Both the position numbers and the translations under genes were made by a program. 24,607 nucleotides of DNA from Phaeoceros laevis (taxonomy: Eukaryota; Anthocerotophyta; Anthocerotopsida; Notothyladales): contig JBNGIQ010005869.1 of NCBI GenBank assembly GCA_049999765.1, positions 1-24,607 on the forward strand, given 5' to 3'. How positions within the stretch are numbered: the first letter of the stretch is position 1; each line of letters starts with the position of its first letter. The notes under the pieces are model-generated. The model was not told where the DNA came from and ran no database searches. It was given only the letters and a program-made list of their open reading frames with translations. This document shows, one piece after another, positions 7,894 to 17,510 of this stretch.

Positions 7894-10084
7894 TCATTCA
7901 CATCCTGTATGAAAATCGCTACATGAAATGGGTTTCTATGAGGGAACTTCTCTGTCAAACCTTTGAATCTGAATCATCTGATGTCCAAGAATGTGTCCAG
8001 AACGTCATCCTTGGTTGGAATTATCATAGGAGCATCTCTAGTTGGGTCTATAAGCCTAAATCCGTGTTCACAGGGTTTGATGTAGAAGACTACAATAACT
8101 TGCACCAGTGTGTATGTTTGACAAACAAACGTTTTGCAAAGTTTGTTGACATGGATGCTAGTATGGATGTGCTAACAAAGAGCGTCTTTGCCAAGCCTAA
8201 CCCAAATGGTGCAGTTAATATTGGGACAAGTCTGAGTCAAGAAAATTCCGCTGCTGCTGGACATGTACGAACAATGGATTGTTCACTTGTGCGACATCAG
8301 GGTTTACGTGAAGCCATGGCCAAAGCCTCAACCACATTCCAATCAGGCCCACAGATATTGCTGCTACTGTGTCTTCCCTTTCCAATGCTTTGAGTGATAT
8401 GTTTAAGATTCTCAAGAAGAACAACCTTGCTCTAGAACTTGACCAGGAATTGGAACTCACTGATCTCTTCACAGAGCTGACATGGAGCAGGCTGAAAACA
8501 GCCTACAAGCAACGCAAGGGATGGCAAACCCACAAGCCCTATGTCTTCGACATGACTAATGCCATTGAAGAACTTCAACAGCATTTATATATCACAGGGT
8601 TAGACAAGGCAGCCAACACTCCATGTTTTCTTTGCATAGCTCTTATTAGGAACCAAGCATTCATGCATTTTCCTAGCCCTGATTTCATTAGTTGTACAGA
8701 ATCTGTCCCAGAGTTGTTACTTACTCTGCAGGGACAAATCATTGAGCTTTTGCTAGAATTGGAGAACAACCCTGATGCGGTGCTCCCATACATGATGGCA
8801 ACATATAAAAAACATCGGAAAAAATACAGATGGCTTACAAATGCACATGACTGCATTTTTTCCATCATTGCCGATTCGCTGACTGTGGCTACTAACGCTC
8901 TGCTGCACTGGATCAAGGAATGGGCTGCACAGAAGGAAGAGACTTTCCGAACATTCCTCAATGTTCAAACTGCAGTATATTGGATCATAGACTCAACAAT
9001 CGAAATGGTCCTGAACTTACCAGACAAGGTACATGATGTTTTTGTGGCAGATATTGTTAGATGTTATGAAACGATCCCAACTGAGGGACCCGATTCTCTG
9101 ACCAGTGCTATAACAGCATGTGTCAAACTAGCATACAAACAAGCCCACAATAGTCTAAAATCCAAACAACAACAATTGGTGGTACGATTTGATCATTCTA
9201 AGGCAAGTTTCACCAAAGCTAGATGGGCTGATCATGTGCAGGACACAACACATAGCACGTACGTAACTTTACCAATGGACAGGTTGATCAAGTTGCATTG
9301 TTGGCTCATGCGTAACTGCTTCGTGCAATTTGGAAACAGTGTTTGGAGACAACAAGCCGGTATTCCAATGGGCTTTGCATGTTCACCACTATGGTGTAAC
9401 TTGTATTTCTTCCACTATGAATCACGCTTCATCCTTCGTTTGACAAAACTAGGACGGACTGACCTGATGCCCTTTTTGCCAATGCTAGAAGGTACATCGA
9501 TGACTTGTGTTGGATGAACACAAAGGTACCTTTGCAGTTTTTGAATCCAAGCATCGAGAGAAAGGAAGACTCACCTTTCTAGATCTCCCCCTTGGATATT
9601 GTTACAATCGAGCCCGAGGTACAAGCCTATGCAGCAGATGCTGACAACAATACAATAGGCATACATGCACACTTTTTGTCTTTTTCAGTTTACGATCACT
9701 AACCCTTTGAACGGCATCTTTTTATGTCAAAAATATGACAAGAGGCGTGATCTACCTTTTGAATTTGCCCAGTTCATCCACCTACATTCCAATCGATCCA
9801 TTAACCAAGCTAACAAGGTCATTTTGTCACAAGTCTTTCCTGTGGCGTATATATGTAGCTCTGCTGATAAGGTCATAGAAGAGATTCTTCTATTAGTATA
9901 TGCCTTTGAGAAAAACGGATATGTCAAGGCAAGGCTGCTTAGGCTTATCCGCAAGTTTCTCATGAATGGCTGTTTTCCAGGGGCGTATGTACACATCAAG
10001 GACATTCTTCTGCTCCTGCCACTGGAAAGAACACAAGGCTGTCGGAAAAGACGATTCCACACCTTGCTGGATGCAGTTCCATGA
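7894..10084 (+). pseudogene. Reverse transcriptase ORF, RT element copy 2 (broken)
   Basis: This would encode an RT of roughly 700 residues. It opens directly after the gap with HILYENR. Motifs seen: region 1-2 around YKKHRKKYRWLTNA (about 8800-8846); motif A VADIVRCYETIP with the catalytic Asp at 9050-9052; motif B QQAGIPMGFACSP near 9350; motif C RYIDDL with YIDD at 9493-9504; and a thumb-like end (9740-9990) with YDKRRDLPFEF, SNRS and NGCFPG. All three catalytic aspartates survive. Breaks: one base lost near 8325, one T lost from the T run at 9473-9477, TAG 9580-9582, and a frame change near 9700. GIPMG, YIDD and the Ile-Pro after motif A point to Penelope-, telomerase- or rvt-like RTs rather than LTR or LINE enzymes. 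No GIY-YIG or other endonuclease is visible. Confidence 0.88.
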
Positions 10085-10196
10085 ATGTCGTATGGTGTGG
10101 TGTGCTCCCCGGACAGGGGATGCACACCGCATCCACTGTACAGGTAATGGCATGACTGGTCAATTGAATGAGCCACCGGGAGGATGGTGGGTACAT

Positions 10197-10240
10197 ACAC
10201 ACACACACACACCCGGTGTTCCTAGGTTGTGTGTGTGTGT
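10197..10240. repeat. CA-run and TG-run inverted pair
   Basis: An (AC)n tract at 10197-10212 is followed after about 14 bases by a TTGTGTGTGTGTGT tract (10227-10240). The two can pair as a hairpin of about 14 bp. Confidence 0.8.
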
Positions 10241-11383
10241 CCTCTTTGATATGTATGACTCATACATTCTAAGGAATTTTGTGTCATGATCGAATCAGGC
10301 TGTATAAGTTTGCTTTCTACTTACTGCCAGATGACACTTGCCTCGGCTAGCTGTCCCCTATGGCCTTTTACAAATGCATCTTTTCAAATGTCTAAGCTGC
10401 TGCCTTACAGCATAATTGATATTTTTCTGAATATCAAATGACCCGAGTTTGGAAGTATCTCGGCTTCATGGAATATGTCATTTTGACACCACAGTCCCTA
10501 GACTGTAATAGTCTACGCCATCCAGCTATCAACCGTGAAAAGTCGTCCAGTCAGCAGTAAAGGTTGACTGCTATACCAGGTACGAATGATTTCTAGTTTT
10601 CAAGTTGGTTCGAATATCGTAGGCCAGCCATGTAAGAATACATGCATGAAATACCAAATGCTATGCAGCTCACAGCCCATCCATGGTTTCTCGATATCCT
10701 TTTTGGACAAGCAGCTATTTTACTGCACTAGCTTGGACACGCTTTTTGATGATGTCACGCCTACTTGACCAATTTGACATGATTATTTGGCTAGGGAACA
10801 ACATTCCTTGCCTCTAACAGTACATGGCAAGGCCTTGCAGGCTACAGTATTGTCTAAGGTACGAGAGATGTCCTGCCAATACCACTATATGGAAATTTCC
10901 TGAACATGGCTATTGGTACCCTTGCAATGCTTTTTTAACAGCGGTCTTTAATGACTTACACAGCTTTCCAACTGACGGTGCTACCTTTGGGATTCTCCTG
11001 ACCTTGCATCTTGCTAATAATATTCTTTCCTTGTTGTCCAGTCGACATGGCATGCTTGGATTCATGAAAACTTCAAGGTTTTGCGGCCAGAGCATCTTGT
11101 AAAGAGATTGTTTACGTTTTGCAGGCATTTGACAGCCCTACGTGGCCCTATCAACCACTGTAAACATACTGACCTGCCCTCAAAGTCCTCAACTTTCATG
11201 ATAAGCCTGCTTGGGCCAAGTATTTTGCGATGAATCATTGAGATTCACAGAGATCGCAGAACCTAAAAACAGCAGTCACAGCTCGGCTTGGTGGTGCTCG
11301 TTTATGATGAGTGAGAAAAACGCACCAGAAATGCCAGCCACTACATCATAGCATGAGTTTTACTCTAACTCTAGACCTTCCCC
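10241..11383. other. Stretch with no recognised gene
   Basis: About 1.1 kb after the RT element. Open frames on both strands near 10824-11128 are short, overlap each other and match nothing I know. The part before 10400 is probably the 3' untranslated end of the RT element, but I see no poly-A tail or target duplication to mark its end. Confidence 0.5.
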
Positions 11384-11391
11384 TATATAAG
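11384..11391 (+). promoter_or_regulatory. TATA box (TATATAAG)
   Basis: CCCCTATATAAGCCCC is a textbook plant TATA box in a C-rich setting. The first ATG downstream is at 11533, about 140 bases on, and it opens the 65-codon ORF described separately. Confidence 0.55.
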
Positions 11392-11532
11392 CCCCGTCCC
11401 TGCCTGTAGCTGAACCAGTGTTTCTCAGTCCTCGCTCTGCCCCTCTGCCTTGCCTTGTCGCAGTCAGCATCCCCTGCAGTGGTACACACATACATTCACT
11501 CTTTGGTGCTGTGGACTGTAGCTTTGGTCAAA

Positions 11533-11730
11533 ATGACCCAACAGGTGCTCCTGGCATACCTTGTACTCTTTTTTCTTGCAATGCAATTTTCTGCTGTAAT
11601 GAGAGCCTGTGATACATTGTCTAATGTCGGCATGCTGTTGTCTTTCACTCACTGGCCTATGGTGCTCCTCTGCTGCACAGTTACGCTTGTTACTAATGAT
11701 TGTAATGGTTGCTGCAAGGACATGACTTGA
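11533..11730 (+). CDS. Candidate small secreted Cys-containing peptide
   Basis: A 65-residue ORF beginning at the first ATG after the TATA box at 11384. The start context is favourable, with A at -3. The N-terminus MTQQVLLAYLVLFFLAMQFS is a strong signal-peptide-like hydrophobic run. After it come Cys at residues 26, 47, 48, 57, 60 and 61, and a second hydrophobic patch at about 42-53. A CNGCCK phrase lies near the end. I recognise no peptide family. The second hydrophobic patch would be unusual in a free secreted peptide, so it might be membrane-bound, or only the first exon of a longer gene (a GTAAG lies just after the stop). No homolog can be checked here, and chance is a real alternative. 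Confidence 0.35.
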   Translation: MTQQVLLAYLVLFFLAMQFSAVMRACDTLSNVGMLLSFTHWPMVLLCCTVTLVTNDCNGCCKDMT

Positions 11731-13276
11731 GGACTGTAAGCACTGGTGATCATTTTTCTGGAATACGTACCTGATGTTTTGAACAAATGTGGCATGGTTT
11801 TCACTGCTCCTTCCATGGTTTCCCTGGCACATGTCGCTTTCGGAACCATGTTGGGTAGTCATCTCAGGCACATGTTGTCTTTGATTCCAACCTGCCAGCT
11901 CTCTGTATCTGAGATTCTGTTTGCTGCATATTCTAACATCATGAATGATTTGAGAAGTACAAGAGTCCTGCAGGAGCCAGGTCTACCAATGGCTGCTAGA
12001 AACCTGGTCGATGAAGGCCCTTTGGTATTGATGAAGGGGGGCCGGAGGTTTGCTCTCACCCAGCAAATGCCTGTTCGATGCTTCGCTGTTGTCAAAGGGA
12101 GCCTGGTGAGCTCTATCTCAACTTCTAGCACTGTACAGATCTGCCAGTCTGAGTAGTTTAGTTTGTCAACAGTTTTCTGTTTTGAGTCGCACATCATTGT
12201 GCATACAAATGAGGCATAGGACATGATCCAACATGGTTTGTTCCATGGTTGTATCTACCTGTACTTCCTACAAGTCCCGCATACTCTGAGACTGAGCTGC
12301 TACCAAATGGGTTCTTTATAAAGTGCTATGTTGGCAAAATACCTTTTTGGTCCTCTTTGCATTCTTTCAGCCTGAACGCTTCAAGTGATGTCTTGATCCG
12401 TTGGTGTCTTGCCGTTTCAATTGCCTCGACAATCCTTTGGCACATGTACTTGGGTGCCGTCATGCTGGCAAACACCCCTGTTCACACTGCCGCGATAAAG
12501 GGAACTTGTCACAATGCATTCTGGGACTACAAGTCCATTGAGTGCAAACTTCTGCAAACCTGAACGGGCCATTTACTAAGCAACTGTCCAACATGCTGAT
12601 CGTATGGTCACGGTGACTTTCTTGGACTGGCCTCAAAATGTTTAGGCTAGCTGTTCGCAATGATAGGACTCGTAGAGGGCAATGTCTCAATACAATACAT
12701 TGTAGTTTTTTAAAACTATATGTATGTACGCACCAGGAACACATATACTGTGTTTGCAGTATGTATATGTGTGATTTAATGTCTTTTGTGGCACTTTTTG
12801 TCATTTTTGACATGTTTGTGTTGTGTTTACTTATGCATAAGATTTGAAAATGCAGACTGCGTACGGAGGAAGGACTGACGGCCATACCTTGCCTTCTTTA
12901 CTTTGAACACCAGATTGGTGCTTTCAAACACATAAAATAGGGGTAAGACGTACCAATGACTGTAAAAATGCTTTTCTACCAGATTGGTGAAATTGCCAAT
13001 GTAAGCTTAGGTGTAACACGTGAATCATCTCATGTATGCATTATTGAGAGCGTTTGCGCAGGCCAACTAATCTAGACGGTGGGGGTTATGACTGAACAGA
13101 AAAGTACTGATTATTTTTGGCTGACCCAACACTTGGGTATGTTCTAGAAAGCCACATCACTGTCGTCAGCAAATGCATTAACGAGTCTGCAGCCAGAGGG
13201 GCGAAAGAGGATTTGGTTAAGATTTGTGACCCAGTCCCGACCGCTTTTCCAATAATGGTCACCACCATGCCTTGCC
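11731..13276. other. Stretch with no recognised gene
   Basis: About 1.5 kb without a coding region I can support. The longest open frames (around 136-141 codons at 11746-12156 plus and 12460-12885 minus) have unremarkable composition and no motifs, and overlap others on the opposite strand. Near 12710-12780 there is an AT-rich block with repeated TATGTA-like words. Confidence 0.5.
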
Positions 13277-13284
13277 TATATAAG
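13277..13284 (+). promoter_or_regulatory. TATA box (TATATAAG) before a pyrimidine-rich leader
   Basis: TTGCCTATATAAGAGGC is a good TATA box. It is followed by about 550 bases strongly enriched in C and T, typical of a plant 5' leader. The first ATG is at 13332. Confidence 0.5.
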
Positions 13285-13316
13285 AGGCTCCATTCAGAAC
13301 CATTTGACAGATTTCT

Positions 13317-13870
13317 GTGCCTAGCTTTCTCATGCTACTGCTCCCCTGTGTCTCCATTCCTCCACTCGTCTGTGCTCCTTGTGCCTCCACTCCTCCACGC
13401 ATCCGAGCCCCTGTCAACCAGACTCTTTGTTTTCTCTATACTCAGCATCCAGTAAGCCTTCAGTTCTCCTGCCTGAAACCAGTCTCATGTCCCTCTCATT
13501 TTTTGCATTGTGCCTCTCCCTGCCCTTCACATTTTTACAGTTCTTCGTTGCCTCCTCCAAGACCCTACAGTTTCCGGTTTAGCTTTGCTGTCACTCCACT
13601 CAGCCCAACCCTCTTTTTAGACAATACCTGCATCCCCTTTACCAATCCCGTGTCGGTCTTGTGCTTGCATCATCACAGCTCCTCAGTTTCCTTCTGTTTC
13701 GGTGTCACCATTTTTTTTTTGTCACATGCCAACTTTTCTGCCCAATCCCTGTCAAAACCACTGTCCCGCTCTGTATCTTTGCCTACAACATCTCAGCCCT
13801 GTCCTTTCCTCTCAAGCATTTGCCTCTTTACCTTGCTACTGCAAACGTGAAACCTATAGCACGCCTTTTT
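13317..13870 (+). other. Pyrimidine-rich tract with a chance-like ORF
   Basis: The tract is mostly C and T over more than 500 bases. An ORF from ATG 13332 to 13850 (172 codons) reads as a Ser/Pro/Leu/Phe-rich chain, exactly what CT-rich DNA gives in any frame, and other frames are also open for long stretches. I read it as leader or low-complexity DNA, not a confirmed protein. If transcribed, the TATA box at 13277 would place the start of transcription near 13310. Confidence 0.45.
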
Positions 13871-14720
13871 TTTCTGCAGGTCACCAATTTCTCTATACAT
13901 CAGAGCTCCAAACCTAGCTGCTGCCAAGTTGTTTCCCTGAGTGAGGATCCAAAAGTGTTGTGCCCCTTAGCTGCCTGTCCGCCAACAAATCACGTTACCA
14001 GGAGACAAGGGCGACTGGATGCTAGCCTTTTGATTTGTTGCTTTCATCTACATTGCTGCTATGTGACTTGGTGAATGATAAGACATCCGGGCAGTCACTT
14101 TAGAATAGGAGGTCACTAACAACCCTGCGAATGAAAGAGTGTGGTCAGGTCCTTGCACACATCACAGATTGGGAGAGTTTACCAAAAGCGCTTCCAGAAA
14201 CTCTCGCAATGAGTCCACTTGGTAATGATGAGGAGTGGAGGAGGCAATAGCCAACCCCCATGTTCCTGTCGTGATGTTGGTAGACAGCTGCAACTTGTTG
14301 GTTTACATGCTGCACTGTCTTTTTGCAAGTTTAGAATGCCTCTAAGCAGCTGACCTGCTAAGAGACAGCATAGGGCACCCTTCTTGACAATAATTAAGCT
14401 TGTTGATGTCTTAAGTTTGGAAGCTTGAAATGCCTGCAGCAAAGAAAGGTCAATCTTCATCGTTTTCAAGAGTAAATACGCTGAGTCCATTCCCTTCGTC
14501 CCTGCATACATATCGATAGTATTTAGAGGTCAAACCCTTAACGTCTCCTTCTGTACAGCCAAGGACGCTATCACACGCCTAGACTGGGCCACCAAAAAGC
14601 TAGAACAGCAATTCACACTAGCGAAAGCCAGACTGGCTTAATGCACGACGGAGCATTTTCTGCTAGCATACGAGCCACAAGTCAACCTAAATGTTTCCAG
14701 CATGAGCAGACCGCTCTCTT
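13871..14720. other. Stretch with no recognised gene
   Basis: No protein, RNA gene or clear repeat is visible. A minus-strand frame at 14179-14511 has no recognisable domain. Confidence 0.5.
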
Positions 14721-14724
14721 ATGA

Positions 14725-14935
14725 TTTATGGTGCATCATGGATGTCATTGCCTTGCCAAAAAGAGAAGGGCTATAGTAAAATATCGTCAAAAGACCTTGA
14801 CAAGGTTAAAAGGCCTACCTGGCGGTTGTTGGTGTATCATGGCTGTCAAAGCCTTCTCTAAAGGACTACTTGTTTACCTGGCAGTTGCTGGTGCATCATT
14901 GCTGTCAAAGACTTCTCAAACTTGGAGGACTACAG
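14725..14935. repeat. Diverged minisatellite, about 59-bp spacing
   Basis: A phrase of the type GGTGCATCATGGCTGTCAAAGCC recurs three times, near 14730, 14832 and 14891. The last two copies also share TTACCTGGCAGTTGCT-like sequence and a CTTCTC end and lie 59 bases apart. The first copy is the most diverged. Confidence 0.7.
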
Positions 14936-15022
14936 TTCCATCCATCTGATGCTGAATGAATGAATTTTTATTAGACGATCTGGGCACGTGCCAACCGTGC
15001 TGCAAAATAATAACAGCAGCCC

Positions 15023-15225
15023 CGACTCAATCTAAATACCCTGTTTTGACTCAATTGACTCGATCTACGAACCCTATGCTGACTCAATTGACTCGATCTA
15101 CGAACCCTATGCTGACTTGATGACTCGATCTATGAACCCTATGCTGACTCAATTGACTCAATCTAAGGACCCTATGCTGACTCGATGACTCGATTGGCTC
15201 GACGGACTGGACTGACTCGCTCCGT
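15023..15225. repeat. 33-bp minisatellite
   Basis: Units of about 33 bases built from GACTCAATTGACTCGATC followed by TACGAACCCTATGCT are repeated about five times, with internal deletions of AATTGACTC-type sub-units and growing divergence to the right. The sub-motif GACTCRAT(T)GACTCGAT is itself a shorter internal repeat. Confidence 0.85.
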
Positions 15226-15604
15226 GCAATTAGTCCAAATCTCCCATGTTTTCCTAAGAGCTCACTCACCCTCCTATCTTGCGATAAGTGGATGAGGGCT
15301 TTCTGAGGAAAGTAGGGGGGTTGGAGCTAACCTTTTCTTCCCACGCACCGTCCTACCCAGGGTAGGAGGGCGGGTGGGTGTGTTATCTTAGGATGGTTTT
15401 TGGGATTTAGCCCGCAGATGGTTGCCCACGGTATTTGCATACTGCTCCTCCCCGAAGTAGATGGGTAATTTACATGATGTCCTTGAGGGTTATGTATCTT
15501 TTGCAGCGTTTAAAAACTATTATGCTTCCTTTCTGGTTTGCCACGCTGACCTGTGTCTTGTGCCGGGGTCCTTTAACTATATTGGAAATCCCGTTCATGC
15601 TTGC

Positions 15605-16118
15605 GACTCCCCAGCATGTTAGAGTTGCCATTTTCCTTGTCCAAAAGCACGCAAGTATGGTTTGCTGGTTATATCAAGAATAGGTAGTACTCATAAGGGA
15701 GTTGTATTTGCGTTAAGGTAGCTAGTCTTCCGCTTACCCTCAGAACTTGGTGTCTGCCCCTCTATAACCGCCCATTTCCTGCCATGTCACGTTCCAAGCC
15801 TGAGGTCTCTGAAGAAACACTGTCCATCCTATTCGTCCCTGCTTACTTTCCCCTGTCCACCGAGTGACCCATGTAAGCTACTGGACTTGGACAGTGTTGC
15901 TTCAGAGGCTTCGGCCTGGGAGCATGAAATGATGCTTTGCCTCACACCATCTGGAAGTCCCGGCCCTGTTTCGTGTGTCTACCAAGCATGTAGACATGAA
16001 ATAAGATTAGTATCAGACCGAGCCAGACCGACTTCACTTAGCTGGCAAAGTTCTTTCAGGTCCAGATTTCGCCTAAGTATTACTCTGACCAGAATACACC
16101 GGCTGCATGGTCAGAACT
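15605..16118 (+). repeat. Direct repeat, copy 1 (LTR-like)
   Basis: Aligned with copy 2 at 16622-16975, it shares CCAGCATG, CCTTGTCCAAAA, AATAGGTAGTACTCATA, GCTAGTCT, TGGTGTCTGCC, ATGAAATAA and CACTTAGCTGGCAA in the same order. Copy 1 carries about 150 bases (near 15780-15945) absent from copy 2. A CTCTATAACCGCC phrase could be a TATA-type element. Two diverged copies about 1 kb apart could be remains of LTRs, but neither has clear TG...CA ends or a primer site. Confidence 0.75.
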
Positions 16119-16143
16119 CAGGACACTCAGGAATCATCCTTGA

Positions 16144-16461
16144 TCACTGCCAAGATTAGGGGCTGGGGGTGACCTGATTCATTCGGGACCCCTCAATTTA
16201 GAAAACATCAGCATTGCATTATCCAAAGCTGAAGGTTTGCCGAAAAGACCACTAAGCTTAGACAGCTCAAACAGCATGCTGGGTAGTAGACCCCCGGTCG
16301 TCTATGGTTATAGGAGAGGGAAAGGAGCCTTAGCTATAGGACATCAGTTTCGATGGCTATGGGAATCGCACACCGGATTTAACCCGAACGCCGTTGAAGT
16401 TGCCCCTCTTCCACGTTTGGGAGACAGAGTTGTAGAGCTGAACTGCCCACTGATAACGTAG
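16144..16461 (+). pseudogene. Unassigned open frame between the direct repeats
   Basis: An open frame of about 105 codons follows a TGA at 16141 and has no ATG near its start. It reads as ordinary protein: NLENISIALSKAEGL, then YGYRRGKGALAIGHQF, then a run rich in Pro, Arg and Val up to NCPLIT and a stop. It starts just after copy 1 of the direct repeat. If the repeats are LTR remains, this would be internal coding sequence. I recognise no gag, protease, RT or integrase motif, so its identity is open. Confidence 0.3.
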
Positions 16462-16621
16462 GTACTGTTGGCTAGAATTCATAGTGCAATTGCTCTAAGA
16501 GTGCATAATGTTGAAGGCCCCTGTATCCTCGTCCACAAAAAACTCATGCCGGAGCTTTGTCCCGACATATTCCTCACCCTCGGCAGGTGAGGGAGAGGAG
16601 GCACCCAACGGGCAGGGTTGT

Positions 16622-16975
16622 GACCCCCCAGCATGCTGGGGTTGCTATTATCCTTGTCCAAAAACACACAATTATGGTTTGCTGCTGGTGATGCCGAAAA
16701 TAGGTAGTACTCATAGGGGAGCTGTAGCTGCGTTGAGATAGCTAGTCTCCCGCTTGTCCGCAGAGCCTGGTGTCTGCCTCTCTGTAACCGCCAATTTCCT
16801 TCATCTGGAAGTCACGGCCCTGCTTCCTGGGTCTTCCGAGCATGTGGACATGAAATAATAAGGTTAGTATCAGCCCGAGCCAGACCAGGCTTCACTTAGC
16901 TGGCAAGATTCTTTTAGGTCCAGACTTCGTGTAGGTGTTTCTCTGACCAGAACACACCGGCTACATGGTCATGAG
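16622..16975 (+). repeat. Direct repeat, copy 2 (LTR-like)
   Basis: The diverged, shorter counterpart of 15605-16118. It ends with ACACACCGGCTACATGGTCA, parallel to the end of copy 1. The PPR fragment on the minus strand begins about 20 bases further on, so copy 2 and the PPR fragment nearly abut. Confidence 0.75.
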
Positions 16976-16994
16976 CACACAGGCAGACGCCAGT

Positions 16995-17507
16995 CTAATG
17001 CTCAATAGTAGGTTTGATGCAATGTTGTTCAGCAATGGAATCCAAGTGTTTGTGACCCTGGTGGACCAGTCCCTCATGACTGCCTGCTACTAGAAGGCAA
17101 GTAAAAGTAACATCATCAGGATGAACACCGACAACTAACATCTCCTCAAAACAAGCTAGTGCCTTGCGACCTTCATCACAAGTACCATACCCAGCAATCA
17201 GGGCATTCCATGTCACCACATCCTTTGTGTCCATGCTGTCAAAAACCTGGCGTGCACCTTCCAGCTCACCACATTTTGCATACATGTCGACCAGGCAGTT
17301 GCCCACCACTACATCATCCAGCAGACCTCTTTTGACAATCTTTGAGTGCAGCTCCCTGCCCCTCTGCAAGGCACCAGTGCTTGCACACGCTTTCAGAATG
17401 CAAATGAAAGTAACATGGTCAGCCAGAATGAGGCCCGCCTCCTCCTTTTGGCCATACACAACAAGCGCTTCTTGGCCGAGTCCTTGCTGTGCATACCGGC
17501 TTTGCAG
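16995..17507 (-). pseudogene. PPR protein fragment (PLS-type)
   Basis: An uninterrupted minus-strand frame of about 170 codons is open from just after a TAG (17508-17510) to a TAG (16995-16997). Repeats in order: YAQQGLGQEALVVYGQ; DHVTFICILKACASTG; GRELHSKIVKRGLLDDVVVG; LVDMYAKCGELEGARQVF; DVVTWNALIAGYG; and a last repeat with HPDDVTFTCLL ending at KPTIEH. PPR proteins of this type bind organellar transcripts. The fragment breaks exactly where the family normally continues with Tyr after IEH, and has no start codon, targeting peptide, E or DYW domain. It is therefore an isolated internal piece. It closely resembles the broken array at 3600-4745, but its own frame is intact, suggesting it was copied or moved more recently. 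Confidence 0.88.
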
Positions 17508-17510
17508 CTA

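Noticed and set aside
7439-7897. A minus-strand frame that runs from the gap into the minus-strand RT copy
   Set aside because: Above about 7577 it is the shadow of the plus-strand copy. Only the part below 7573 belongs to the minus-strand element.
7266-8393. A 375-codon plus-strand frame spanning the second gap
   Set aside because: Only the part after the gap (from about 7896) matches the RT element. The part before the gap is antisense to the minus-strand copy or out of frame with the true plus-strand copy, and the 100-N length is arbitrary.
10600-10625. GGTTCGAATAT as a tRNA B box
   Set aside because: The last two bases do not fit the conserved CC, and no acceptor or anticodon stems can be drawn around it.
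13332-13850. A 172-codon Ser/Pro/Leu/Phe-rich ORF after the second TATA box
   Set aside because: The composition follows from the CT-rich DNA, and other frames are also long. It is reported as a leader-like tract instead.
16237-16461. An independent small gene starting within the direct-repeat interval
   Set aside because: The codon taken as start is TTG and the frame continues upstream to 16144 without a start. It is reported as an unassigned frame only.
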